This document shows positions 7,978 to 15,910 of a DNA stretch of 35,914 nt, in pieces. Position 1 is the stretch's first letter. Each line of letters begins with the position of its first letter. Origin of the DNA: a virus; the IMG/VR virus record IMGVR_UViG_3300025131_007717, positions 1 through 35,914 of that record; one strand, 5' to 3'. The notes beneath the pieces were generated by a model that saw only the letters and a program-made list of their open reading frames with translations, was not told the origin of the DNA and made no database searches. The position numbers were made by a program, and so were the translations under genes.

Positions 7978-8544
7978 TTATAAATTAATTCCTGATAATC
8001 CAGGAAATTTGTTGTTTAATACTTTGTAATTTGTTGATTCTTTAGTACTATTAATTGGTCTACAGTTATATTTCACCATCCATTCTATATTATCTCTCTC
8101 TAATGTCCCCCCTTCAAATATTATGTTTGAATTTGGATATTTATTATGGATACTAGCAATAGTATCTCCTGTATTGGATATATCAAGATGGATGAGATCA
8201 AAATCCTCATCTTCTTTTAACCATTCATTAAAATCTTTTTTAATTAAAGTTACAATATTATTTAATCCATTATATTTAAGATTATAGTTAACTATATTTC
8301 TTATTGAATTCTTATATTGGTAATCTTCAAATAAGTCATAACCTATAATTTCTCCAAACCCATTGTCTCTAACACCTTGAGCAAGACATACTGTTGAATA
8401 ACCATATAATAACCCAAAATCAATTATTTTTTTAGGTTTTAATTCTCTAACGGTATTATAAATTGTTTCCCCTAAATTGTTTAGGGTATAAGAAGAGTGG
8501 ATATGTTTTGGTTCTAAATACATTTTGTTTTTATTAAATTTCAC
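7978..8544 (-). CDS. Class I SAM-dependent methyltransferase
   Basis: A 188-residue Rossmann-fold methyltransferase. Motif I is IIDFGLLYGYSTVCLA (residues 40-55, with Asp/Gly-x-x-x-Gly), the acidic residue ending beta-2 is GYDLFED (about 67-73), and DFDLIHLDIS (about 111-120) is motif IV. These features suggest a small-molecule or glycan methyltransferase, not a DNA methyltransferase: no (D/N/S)PPY motif is present. It overlaps the upstream 70-residue gene by 11 nt. It differs from the methyltransferase at 1359-2039, so the glycan may be methylated at two positions. Confidence 0.82.
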   Translation of the reverse strand: MKFNKNKMYLEPKHIHSSYTLNNLGETIYNTVRELKPKKIIDFGLLYGYSTVCLAQGVRDNGFGEIIGYDLFEDYQYKNSIRNIVNYNLKYNGLNNIVTLIKKDFNEWLKEDEDFDLIHLDISNTGDTIASIHNKYPNSNIIFEGGTLERDNIEWMVKYNCRPINSTKESTNYKVLNNKFPGLSGINL

Positions 8545-8746
8545 TAAATACTTCTATCATTAACACATTTTTATCATTAACCATTAAATAACTCCCGTCC
8601 TTTAAATGGAACTTGGTAAACTGGCCTTGTCTAATGGTGGAGGTGTTAATTCCTTCTATTGTTCTTTTTTCCCCACCAACAAAATGAATAATTTTAGTTA
8701 CCCATGGACCTTGGTTTTTTACTGATGATTCTAAATCTACTGCCAT
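8534..8746 (-). CDS. Small conserved-looking protein, unknown function
   Basis: A 70-residue protein. I chose the ATG at 8746, not the in-frame ATG at 8767, because it shares a base with the aminotransferase stop codon (TAATG) and follows AAGGTTGG. The sequence alternates short strands (WVTKIIHFVGG, FTKFHLKDGSYLMV, NVLMIEVF) and looks like a small beta-barrel. There is no cysteine motif or signal peptide. I do not recognise a named family. Its neighbours are sugar genes, but it looks more like a phage accessory protein than an enzyme. Confidence 0.65.
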   Translation of the reverse strand: MAVDLESSVKNQGPWVTKIIHFVGGEKRTIEGINTSTIRQGQFTKFHLKDGSYLMVNDKNVLMIEVFSEI

Positions 8747-9918
8747 TACCAACCTTGTTTTATACAATCAATAATATATTCTCTTTGTTCTTTTGTTACC
8801 CACCAACCATTTGGAATACATATCATTTCATTTACTACTTTGTCCAGGGTTGGTAATGAGCATCTATACTCTGATACGCATGTATGTTTATCATTTCTTT
8901 CATGCACTCTGCTAACCATTATACCCTTTTCTTCCATCATTTTCATAAAACCTGGTTGGTCATCAACTAGCATTGTATATAACCAATAAGAACAGCCAGG
9001 TGTTTCTTTAATTAATTCGACGCCATTTACACCATCCAATTCCTTCTGATAAAAGTGAGCATTATCTATATTCTTTTTTATAACGTTTTCATCTACTTCT
9101 CTTAGATTGCATAAGCCTATTGATGCATTTATATCATTCATATGAAATTTATAACCCCATTCAGGAATATCAGCTTCGCATCTAAAATCTTTTCTATTAT
9201 CTTCTCTATCTATTCCATACCATCTTAGTATTTTAGCTCTTTTTGCCAATTCCAGATGTGGTGTAACTAACATACCACCATCACCAGAAGTTAAGTGTTT
9301 TATAGCTTGAAAACTAAATGTACATAAGTTACCATGAGTCCCTATTGGTTGCCCCTTATATTTTGCTCCAAATGCATGAGCACAATCTTCTATTATTGCT
9401 GGTTTAAATCCGTATAGCTTTTTGCATTTTTCTTGTATTCTTTTTAACCCGTCCAGATCTATCGGGTTACCACCCCAGTGAACTACATAAATAACTTTAG
9501 TTTTTGGAGATAACTTTCTTTCTAAATCTACTAAACACATATTTAAAGTTTTTTTATCTACATCAACCCATTTTATATTAATTCCATTTGCTAATACTGG
9601 AAAGTTTGTTGCAGTACAAGTTAAAGGTGTACATAATGCTTCGTCACCATCTTGAATACCAGGCCAATTGGATTCCCAATATGCCATACCATCAAAGTTC
9701 TTGGTATTTATATCTGGGCTTTTTAACAATCTTAAAGCTAGATGCTCTGCAGATGTTCCACTATTGACTGTTACCACATGATCTCTAATAAACCTTTTAC
9801 CCAGTTCATCTTCGAATTCTTTAACCTTTGGACCCTGTCCAATAAATCCGCTATCTAATACTTTCCCAACTTCTTTATTTGCATGCTTTGACATGTAAAC
9901 TTTAAATAATGATATCAT
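8746..9918 (-). CDS. DegT/DnrJ/EryC1/StrS-family sugar aminotransferase
   Basis: A 390-residue PLP-dependent fold-type I aminotransferase of the usual family length. NSGTSAEHLAL (52-62) binds the cofactor phosphate, EDCAHAFGA (177-185) supplies the Asp and stacking residues, and FSFQAIKHLTSGDGG (201-215) contains the Schiff-base Lys207. Family members aminate a 3- or 4-keto NDP-sugar using glutamate or glutamine. With the dehydratase-like SDR at 3851-4798 it could make an aminodideoxy sugar such as a perosamine-type residue. The start has TTAGGAG 7 nt upstream and lies 9 nt after the GT2 stop. Confidence 0.93.
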   Translation of the reverse strand: MISLFKVYMSKHANKEVGKVLDSGFIGQGPKVKEFEDELGKRFIRDHVVTVNSGTSAEHLALRLLKSPDINTKNFDGMAYWESNWPGIQDGDEALCTPLTCTATNFPVLANGINIKWVDVDKKTLNMCLVDLERKLSPKTKVIYVVHWGGNPIDLDGLKRIQEKCKKLYGFKPAIIEDCAHAFGAKYKGQPIGTHGNLCTFSFQAIKHLTSGDGGMLVTPHLELAKRAKILRWYGIDREDNRKDFRCEADIPEWGYKFHMNDINASIGLCNLREVDENVIKKNIDNAHFYQKELDGVNGVELIKETPGCSYWLYTMLVDDQPGFMKMMEEKGIMVSRVHERNDKHTCVSEYRCSLPTLDKVVNEMICIPNGWWVTKEQREYIIDCIKQGW

Positions 9919-9927
9919 CTTTATCTC

Positions 9928-10560
9928 CTAAATAGTTTCATAAAATGCATTTTGTTCTTCTTGTCTTCCAATATCTTTTGGGTGGTATAAAGCAAATTTT
10001 TCATCTTCTGGTAAATTTGCAAATTTAGTATAACCTTTTAATTGTTCGTGTACTGGTTTTGTCCAATATATTTCTTCTTTGTTTCGATATATTCTCATTT
10101 GCCAATCAGGGAAATTAACCCAATTATCAGGTCCACTTACTCTCCAACCCCATTTAGCAATATGTTCGTCTGTAATTCCTGCTACTGTATTTACTCTTGG
10201 AACCCAAAATGCTTCTATTCCTTCATTAGCTTCTAGAACATATGGAATAGCTTGTATCAAATAGGGATTTGGTATTTCATCTGCATCAATTTGAAATATC
10301 CAATCTCCAGAACAATTTTTATTCAAATTATTTTTATATGCTGAAAAATTCTTATTTAATGAATATTGACATAATTTATATTCCAATGCTGTTTTTGATT
10401 CAAATCGTTTACAAATATTGATTACTTCTTGCGTTGAATTATCTTTATCCATTTGAACTACTACTTCGTCATTTGGTCTTTTATGTTCAAATAGAAAAGT
10501 TAATAGTTTATCTATCTCTTTATGCTCATTGCATACTGTTATCGCGTAACTTATTGTCAT
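9928..10560 (-). CDS. Family 2 glycosyltransferase (short)
   Basis: A 210-residue GT-A protein: ISYAITVCNEHKEIDKLL at the N-terminus and the D-x-D motif IDADEIP (91-97), followed by a region with GWRVSGPDNW and MRIYRNKEEIYW that resembles the acceptor half of WaaE/KdtX-type GT2 enzymes. There are no membrane segments. It transfers a sugar from a nucleotide donor to an undefined acceptor. It starts 11 nt after the 137-residue unknown gene, without a strong ribosome site, and precedes the aminotransferase. Confidence 0.87.
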   Translation of the reverse strand: MTISYAITVCNEHKEIDKLLTFLFEHKRPNDEVVVQMDKDNSTQEVINICKRFESKTALEYKLCQYSLNKNFSAYKNNLNKNCSGDWIFQIDADEIPNPYLIQAIPYVLEANEGIEAFWVPRVNTVAGITDEHIAKWGWRVSGPDNWVNFPDWQMRIYRNKEEIYWTKPVHEQLKGYTKFANLPEDEKFALYHPKDIGRQEEQNAFYETI

Positions 10561-10571
10561 ATATTATTGTT

Positions 10572-10985
10572 CTATTGAAATTTATAATCTACTATAAAAG
10601 TTGTTGTCATTTTGTTAATAAAATACGTTCTATATGCATCATTATATTCTTTTTTAACATTCCCTAGGAAAGCTCCATAAAATCTATTTGATGATATCTC
10701 CATTACAAGTTTTTCCAAATCTATTCCTTTAACAGAATATTCGCGAATACGCGTTAAGCCCACTGTATTGGCTAATTCATTTAATTTTCTAGAAGAAAAA
10801 CTAGATAGAGATAGAGCATGAACTTTACTTTTATATCCAGGATTCAATACTAGCATCATATCCCCTTTCGCTTCTCCCTTTTTATTTGTATATCTAAAAG
10901 AAACGATCATACCCTTCTGTAAAGCTCTAACTGGTATTTGAAACATCCTAGCTTGTTTTGTTTTATGCTCTGTCAGAAAATTCAT
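10572..10985 (-). CDS. Unknown protein inside the glycan cluster
   Basis: A 137-residue basic protein. The ATG at 10985 overlaps the previous gene by 23 nt and is supported by GGAG 9 nt upstream; a shorter start at 10946 is possible. The N-terminal half is beta-rich (GMIVSFRYTNKKGEAKGDMM, then LVLNPGYKSKVHALSL), and the end has DAYRTYFINKMTTTFIVDY. This is the build of a phage protein of unknown function, with no sugar-enzyme motif. Together with the 154-residue gene before it, it forms a two-gene island between glycosyltransferases. Confidence 0.7.
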   Translation of the reverse strand: MNFLTEHKTKQARMFQIPVRALQKGMIVSFRYTNKKGEAKGDMMLVLNPGYKSKVHALSLSSFSSRKLNELANTVGLTRIREYSVKGIDLEKLVMEISSNRFYGAFLGNVKKEYNDAYRTYFINKMTTTFIVDYKFQ

Positions 10986-11427
10986 CTAAATCAACTCCAT
11001 TTAATTTTTTACTAGCTTCTAAAAATCTATCAAACCTCTCGGCCTTAGCCATGTTAATCTTAGATTCATAATCTCCTACTTTATCATCTTCGCCTAGTTG
11101 TTCTATTGGTGCATAGCACCATTTCCAATTGTCTGCATCTTTTCCTTCTGGAAATATTATTCCGTCTTGTAGTTGAATCGTAGTTGGATACCAATAAGAC
11201 TCACCATCATCAAATCTAAGATCTTTCATTATTTGTGGCATATTCTTTTCATATTTCTTAATTTTGAAATCTGGATGTTTTTTATAGTTTAAAGGGTTTT
11301 CATTTGTAAAGAACCCACTTCCTATGCATAACCTTGATTCTCCCTGTTTATCATCAACCTCGACTATAACTTCATTTCTATTGGTTATGGGGCTTTGTTC
11401 CCAATCTGCTTTTTGTATTTTAGTCAT
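10963..11427 (-). CDS. Unknown acidic protein inside the glycan cluster
   Basis: A 154-residue soluble, acidic protein with many Asp, Glu and Trp residues. The start at 11427 has GGAG 7 nt upstream and overlaps the GT4 stop by 8 nt. Notable segments are SRLCIGSGFFTNENPLNY and WKWCYAPIEQL, followed by an acidic helical tail (MAKAERFDRFLEASKKL). I do not recognise the family and see no catalytic signature. The order GT4-GT4-154-137-GT2 suggests that these two proteins are phage-lineage genes around which sugar genes were inserted. Confidence 0.7.
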   Translation of the reverse strand: MTKIQKADWEQSPITNRNEVIVEVDDKQGESRLCIGSGFFTNENPLNYKKHPDFKIKKYEKNMPQIMKDLRFDDGESYWYPTTIQLQDGIIFPEGKDADNWKWCYAPIEQLGEDDKVGDYESKINMAKAERFDRFLEASKKLNGVDLDEFSDRA

Positions 11428-12700
11428 TTATTTTCTCCAACTTTTTTAGTTTTGGTAGATTCAACAATACTTTCTCAGGGGCTGAGGGTATTGCTTCCAT
11501 CATAGTTTTGAACTTTTCTAACATTAAATCTAATGTAAAATTTTCCTTTATATATTGAGTTTGTTTTCTGCTTCTAGTTAGATGAGCCTTATAATTTTTA
11601 TAAACATCTTTTAGAACTGCTGATGCATAATTAGGGTCTATAAAAAACCAACCTGAATCCTTTAATATTACATCTTTCCAAACAGAAGATTCATGTATTT
11701 TACCCAAGTTCCCTTTCAATAATATCCCATATTCAGAAAGGAAATCTACCTGCCCAGACCACCCAGATGCAATAGTCGGCTTACCAGTTATACTAAATTC
11801 TTGTAGAGGTCTTCCATATCCTTCTCCGTGAGTAAAAGATACCATAGCTTTTACGTTTTTATGATTATATAAACCGTTTAATTCTTCTGGTGTCATATCT
11901 CCATGTAGTAGATAGATGCTAACTCTATTATTATCTACTGCCTTTAGAATAAACCTCACCCTTTTTAACATCTCTTCTCTATCTGTTACAGAGTAGGTAG
12001 CTCCAGAGGTTTTAATTATCAAAGCTGGTTTATTTTTTAATTTGTTGAATGTATCGCAAAAAACTTTTATAACTCCTCCAACATCTTTTCTATCATGACC
12101 GAAATCTCCCTGAAGCCAGTGGCCTACCATTAAAAAACAAAAGTCTTCTTTAACTTGTTTCATAGATTCTATAACGGTTATAGGTATATCTGTAGTTTTT
12201 TTGAAAATACTAATATCTGATCCCTCAAATAATACTTCTATTGGTACTTCGCACTTAAGAGTTCCTTGTTTTTTCTTTGTATTTTTGTCCATTTTATCAT
12301 ATGATGATTCAATAAAGACTCTTTTAGAATGCTCTGAGGGTACGATTATTTTGTCCATTCTATTGATACCTTCAATCCATTGCGGACTAACTAGATTAGT
12401 TTCCATACCAGCAGTAATTCCTATATTATAAATGCCTACAGGCTGGAATTCGTTTGGTACTGTTACTTGTATCCAAATGTCTGGTTTATATTTTAATTCG
12501 TTAGTTTCCATTATGAGTGAAGAAATTGCCTCCTCTTTTTCAGTAAGAGCATTTTTTGGACATCCGCCCCAGCGTTGATCCATAATCTCAATATCAAATC
12601 TATTCATAGAAATTAAACTTTTTATTAAATCTCTTGCATGGTCTCCATAACCACTTCTTGATGTTGCTGGGCAACTTATAACTAATTTAGGTTTAATCAT
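11420..12700 (-). CDS. Family 4 glycosyltransferase (GT-B)
   Basis: A 426-residue GT-B protein. The N-terminal acceptor domain has the loop SRSGYGDHARDLI (14-26) and MDKIIVPSEHSKRVF (115-129). The C-terminal domain has HGEGYGRPLQEF (291-302), the E-x7-E-like nucleotide-sugar motif, and GKPTIASGWSG (306-316). Such retaining transferases use UDP- or GDP-sugars. The start overlaps the preceding GT4 gene as ATGA, so the two are co-translated, and the end overlaps the 154-residue gene by 8 nt. It probably extends the glycan after its neighbour. Confidence 0.9.
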   Translation of the reverse strand: MIKPKLVISCPATSRSGYGDHARDLIKSLISMNRFDIEIMDQRWGGCPKNALTEKEEAISSLIMETNELKYKPDIWIQVTVPNEFQPVGIYNIGITAGMETNLVSPQWIEGINRMDKIIVPSEHSKRVFIESSYDKMDKNTKKKQGTLKCEVPIEVLFEGSDISIFKKTTDIPITVIESMKQVKEDFCFLMVGHWLQGDFGHDRKDVGGVIKVFCDTFNKLKNKPALIIKTSGATYSVTDREEMLKRVRFILKAVDNNRVSIYLLHGDMTPEELNGLYNHKNVKAMVSFTHGEGYGRPLQEFSITGKPTIASGWSGQVDFLSEYGILLKGNLGKIHESSVWKDVILKDSGWFFIDPNYASAVLKDVYKNYKAHLTRSRKQTQYIKENFTLDLMLEKFKTMMEAIPSAPEKVLLNLPKLKKLEKIND

Positions 12701-14142
12701 ATCAATTCTCCCATTGGATAGTTTTCTTGTATATCTGCTTCTACTTTCATTATAGTAAAGTTTTTTCTTGGTATAAAGTTAGAAAAACAGCCTTCCATAG
12801 CTTTTATAAATGCATCAGCCATTCCTTTGTGGTTAAACTTATTTTTTATTGCCCAATTCCTACCAACTAATCCTCTTCTCTTTCTTTCTTGTCTTCCTCT
12901 ATCATACCAAACTTTTAGCTGATTTGTAATTTGACTTATACTAGCTCTTGAATCATATATATAAGGTGTTTTTGGTGAACCTTGCAAATTTAGTTGTGGC
13001 CATAGAGGTAAAGTCCATTCCCCATGATCAGTTGAAAGTTCACTTGTAGAATTACTAGGTATATCTGCTGTTAAATGTTTAACAGAAAATTCTTCTCCAT
13101 TAATCTTAAAGCCCATTTGATCTTGAAGTCCACCAAGTACTGTTGCAATTGTTGGCGTTCCAGCCATCAAAGATTCCATGTGAGACAGACCAAATCCTTC
13201 TGCAGAAGATGGGTTGCATGTAACATCTGCAAGATTATACATATAATTAAGAAATTTATCATCTATTTTTTGTGTGCTAAATTTTATATCATATTCTGGG
13301 CATAGTGCCTCTTTTACAGCTGGTAGATCTGTACCATTATCATCTATTGGGTCTGTGTGCATTATCAATACACATTTACTTGATTGTTCTTTTGTTAATT
13401 GATCACAAAGCTTTCTATACCCTAGGACTAGATCTGATGGGCTTTTTCTTCTAATATTTCTAGAATTGAAGAATAGTACAAAATCTTTTTCTTTATCGCC
13501 TAAAACTTCTTTTTTAAAATTCAGATAGTCGCCATCAGTTTCATCTATGGGTTTAAATATATTTTCATCTATTCCATGTTGGACATAAAATAAGTCTTTT
13601 TCTTCTACTCGGGGTTTTCTTTGGCAAACATGTTTATTAATATTATAAGTCTGCTTTGAAATTGCCATTAGTAAATCGCACGATTCATAAGCATTTTCAT
13701 TCCAATGGGGGTATGGTAGATCATCCCAAATGTTTAAATATGTAATAGGAATTTGTTGTCTTATTTCATGCTCCATTGCATATAACCATTCCCAAAATCT
13801 AGGGTCAGTAAAATGGCAGATGGCGTCTGGTTTTTCAGAGTCAAGTAAAGATCTAACTACATCTTGGTCACCATAACCAGCTATTGGTAATACCTTAACA
13901 TTTGCTGTACTATCTCCTGTCCATTTTTGAAAATCTGAGGATATGTCAACTATTCCTTTACCAGCATCAGGATGGTTTAATGCTCCTCCTATCTGAATCC
14001 AATCATATTTATGTACTGTTCCCCTCATGATTTCTCTGGTCATAGTTCCAACTCCAGATTTCAATCTACAATCATCTGATAACATTAGGATCTTCTTTTT
14101 ATGCGATAATTTATTTACTCGATTTAGCTTTGGTAATTTCAT
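12697..14142 (-). CDS. Family 4 glycosyltransferase (GT-B), first gene of the glycan cluster
   Basis: A 481-residue GT-B protein. KSGVGTMTREI (28-38) is the N-terminal glycine loop, YVQHGIDENIFKP (186-198) the interdomain motif, SRNIRRKSP (227-235) the phosphate-contacting Arg/Lys strand, and SSAEGFGLSHMESLMAGTP (312-330) the conserved E-x7-E donor motif. It is longer than most GT4 enzymes, with an extra segment of about 60 residues (350-410) and a C-terminal tail. The start at 14142 follows GAGG, which lies inside the end of the small ribbon-helix-helix gene 5 nt away, so the regulator-like gene and the cluster are probably on one message. Confidence 0.92.
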   Translation of the reverse strand: MKLPKLNRVNKLSHKKKILMLSDDCRLKSGVGTMTREIMRGTVHKYDWIQIGGALNHPDAGKGIVDISSDFQKWTGDSTANVKVLPIAGYGDQDVVRSLLDSEKPDAICHFTDPRFWEWLYAMEHEIRQQIPITYLNIWDDLPYPHWNENAYESCDLLMAISKQTYNINKHVCQRKPRVEEKDLFYVQHGIDENIFKPIDETDGDYLNFKKEVLGDKEKDFVLFFNSRNIRRKSPSDLVLGYRKLCDQLTKEQSSKCVLIMHTDPIDDNGTDLPAVKEALCPEYDIKFSTQKIDDKFLNYMYNLADVTCNPSSAEGFGLSHMESLMAGTPTIATVLGGLQDQMGFKINGEEFSVKHLTADIPSNSTSELSTDHGEWTLPLWPQLNLQGSPKTPYIYDSRASISQITNQLKVWYDRGRQERKRRGLVGRNWAIKNKFNHKGMADAFIKAMEGCFSNFIPRKNFTIMKVEADIQENYPMGELI

Positions 14143-14147
14143 ATAAC

Positions 14148-14321
14148 TTATTTCCTCTTATTAATTTCACGTCTAAATTTAATATCAGTTACATATAATT
14201 CCAAAGTTATATTAACAAGCTTTTGGAAAGTAATATCCTCGTCTATAGCAAGCTTTTTGAATTCTTTACGATTATTATCATTTACTGTAACTGATGTTAG
14301 TTTGTTTTCATTGTATTTCAT
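14148..14321 (-). CDS. Ribbon-helix-helix-like small DNA-binding protein
   Basis: A 57-residue reading frame, not always caught by length filters. ATG at 14321 has AAGGA about 8 nt upstream, and TAA is at 14148-14150. LTSVTVNDNNRKEFKKLA (8-25) gives a beta strand of alternating residues followed by helix 1, and DITFQKLVNITLELYVTD (29-46) gives the turn and helix 2, as in Arc/MetJ/CopG-type repressors that bind DNA as dimers through the strand. It sits just before the first glycosyltransferase gene and after a palindromic AT-rich element at 14331-14357, which could be its operator. Target and function are inference. Confidence 0.75.
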   Translation of the reverse strand: MKYNENKLTSVTVNDNNRKEFKKLAIDEDITFQKLVNITLELYVTDIKFRREINKRK

Positions 14322-14330
14322 AACCTATTC

Positions 14331-14357
14331 CTTCATATATAAATATATAGATATATA
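14331..14357 (-). promoter_or_regulatory. AT-rich near-palindromic element with an ATATTTATA core
   Basis: The 43-nt gap between the DUF2493 gene and the ribbon-helix-helix gene contains runs of TATATATC and ATATATTTATATAT, largely self-complementary, ending about 9 nt before the start codon. The ATATTTATA core is shared with elements upstream of several other genes. It could be a promoter, an operator for the small protein, or only low-complexity AT sequence. Confidence 0.3.
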
Positions 14358-14364
14358 TTGAAAG

Positions 14365-14766
14365 TTAAGTAATTATAACTATTTTTTTGCCTAATTTTTT
14401 TGCATGCTTAATAGTATCCATAGTACCATTAGAAGTTACTCCCTTTGGTATAAATGCTATTAGATAATCTATGTATTTTGCTAATAGGTTGTTTCTATGA
14501 AAAAAGTTTCTTGGTGAATAGTCTTTGCTATAATAACCCTCATTACATGCAGAATATAGATTTTGTACAGTGTGTGAAGGATTGAATTCTTTATATTTTA
14601 ATTGAAAATCCAGTGCATATTTTTTTGCATATTTATCTGCCCCAAATTTACATCCACCACTAACTATTTCAACTTCAGTATTGAATTTCTTTTTGAGATT
14701 AAAAATCGTCTCTTTAATCTTTCTTTTATTTTCATATCTTCTACTTCCCACTATACCTATTTTCAT
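14365..14766 (-). CDS. DUF2493/SLOG-type Rossmann protein (YspA-like)
   Basis: A 133-residue protein starting MKIGIVGSRRYENK, the typical first strand and loop of DUF2493/YspA-like SLOG proteins. VEIVSGGCKFGADKYAKKYA (32-51) is the second conserved motif (SGG...GAD..A). YLIAFIPKGVTSNGTMDTI (about 101-119) provides the GT/S-x-GT nucleotide-binding loop. Members are thought to bind nucleotides or nucleotide-derived ligands; phage copies have no established role. It overlaps the Smr gene by 4 nt and ends before a 43-nt gap. Confidence 0.87.
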   Translation of the reverse strand: MKIGIVGSRRYENKRKIKETIFNLKKKFNTEVEIVSGGCKFGADKYAKKYALDFQLKYKEFNPSHTVQNLYSACNEGYYSKDYSPRNFFHRNNLLAKYIDYLIAFIPKGVTSNGTMDTIKHAKKLGKKIVIIT

Positions 14767-14993
14767 AACTTTATTATTAATACTCCGCTATTATATTCTT
14801 GTTCTATACCAATTAGTTTATAATCAGATAATACGTTTTGAACTAGTTCTTTCATCCTTGGACTAAATCCTGTCACTATTTCTAATTTATCAGCATATAA
14901 ATTATTACTTATAAACTTATCTACTTCATTAAATACATCTGCATGTCTTACGCCATGTAAATCTATTTTTGGGTTCTCATTTCTTTTGGGCAT
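14763..14993 (-). CDS. Smr-domain protein
   Basis: A 76-residue protein that is essentially one Smr domain. KIDLHGVRHADV (9-20) is the conserved D-L-H-G motif, and LEIVTGFSPRMKELVQNVL (about 37-55) corresponds to the x-I-I-T-G-x-G...L-x-x-V-x-x-x-L part, though the usual GKG is replaced by GFS. Smr domains bind or nick branched DNA or cleave RNA, depending on the family. Such a small free-standing version is seen in phages. The start lies inside the end of the nuclease gene (31-nt overlap) and the end overlaps the DUF2493 gene, so the three are tightly coupled. Confidence 0.83.
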   Translation of the reverse strand: MPKRNENPKIDLHGVRHADVFNEVDKFISNNLYADKLEIVTGFSPRMKELVQNVLSDYKLIGIEQEYNSGVLIIKL

Positions 14994-15910
14994 CTTTCAT
15001 AATTCATTTTGAATGGACAGTATTTACAATTCATATTTTTAATACCTGCTGTTGCTTTATATTCTCTATCTGTATTATATGTACCATCTTCATTAAAAAC
15101 AGAGGTAATAAATTCATCTACAACTTTAGCAGTTTTATTCATAGTAGGCTTACCAGAAGCAGGTGTAAACTGTTGAATTCTACTTTGAGGGAAATCGCAA
15201 TTTTCATAGATATTTCTTTTTACAATAAAGAATTCAATTTCAACATCTTCTTCTTTTACTCCATATTGTTTTGCAAAATATTTCTTATACAATCTCAATT
15301 GAAAAGACCCATCTCTTTTTTTCTTTTTATCCCAAGTTTTATATGAAGTTTTAATATCATAGATTTTTATTTTATCATGCTCTTTCATAACAATATCTAG
15401 GAAGCCTCCTATCAATATATTAGAATTAACATCGGATTCTACTAGTATTGGTATTTCTATACCTAGGAGTTCGCAATTCTTTTTTGTAAAATAAGAACCG
15501 CGTTTTTTAATAAAAGCTTCTAGTATTTTTACACCTTCTTTGTAGATATCCTCTAAGTCAAATTTTGTAGTAAAATGTTCACCACTATTTCTTTTAACGC
15601 CTGATTTGTAGGCAATCGACATATTTTCCTTCAGCAATCTTGGTAGATTCAAAGACTCAGCCGCCTTTACAGTATCTTTATACATTACAGTTAAGAAATG
15701 CTGTAGTGTTTCATGCATTGCAGTACCAAATGTAAAGAATATCGATTGTTGATATTCCTTATACCCATCTATATACATGCTTTTCCATTTATGAGGGCAT
15801 TGATTATAGGTTTTAATCTGGCTATTAGATATCATCTTCTTACCTAATCTCTTTGCCTCTCTCGACATTGCAAGAGGATCTTTGATGTTTTTACTATTGA
15901 AGTTCATCAT
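14963..15910 (-). CDS. Cas4/RecB-like PD-(D/E)XK nuclease with an iron-sulfur cluster motif
   Basis: A 315-residue nuclease. SQIKTYNQCPHKW (30-42) with Cys38, GTAMHETLQ (62-70) with His66, GGFLDIV (168-174) with Asp172, and IYDIKTS (183-189) with Asp185-x-Lys187 form the PD-(D/E)XK core; QLRLYKKY (204-211) is the following Q-x3-Y helix. Cys295, Cys298 and Cys307, with Cys38, match the four-Cys Fe-S arrangement of Cas4/AddB-type nucleases. No CRISPR or other cas gene is nearby, so a role in phage recombination or end processing (as for T4 gp46/47-type functions) is likelier. It overlaps DUF3310 by 17 nt. Confidence 0.88.
   Translation of the reverse strand: MMNFNSKNIKDPLAMSREAKRLGKKMISNSQIKTYNQCPHKWKSMYIDGYKEYQQSIFFTFGTAMHETLQHFLTVMYKDTVKAAESLNLPRLLKENMSIAYKSGVKRNSGEHFTTKFDLEDIYKEGVKILEAFIKKRGSYFTKKNCELLGIEIPILVESDVNSNILIGGFLDIVMKEHDKIKIYDIKTSYKTWDKKKKRDGSFQLRLYKKYFAKQYGVKEEDVEIEFFIVKRNIYENCDFPQSRIQQFTPASGKPTMNKTAKVVDEFITSVFNEDGTYNTDREYKATAGIKNMNCKYCPFKMNYERCPKEMRTQK

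Noticed and set aside
14969-15346. Plus-strand frame of 125 codons opposite the Fe-S nuclease
   Set aside because: Antisense shadow of a gene with a clear nuclease signature.
14963-15910. CRISPR adaptation (Cas4) context
   Set aside because: No repeat array and no cas1 or cas2 gene is present; Cas4-like Fe-S nucleases are common in phages without CRISPR.
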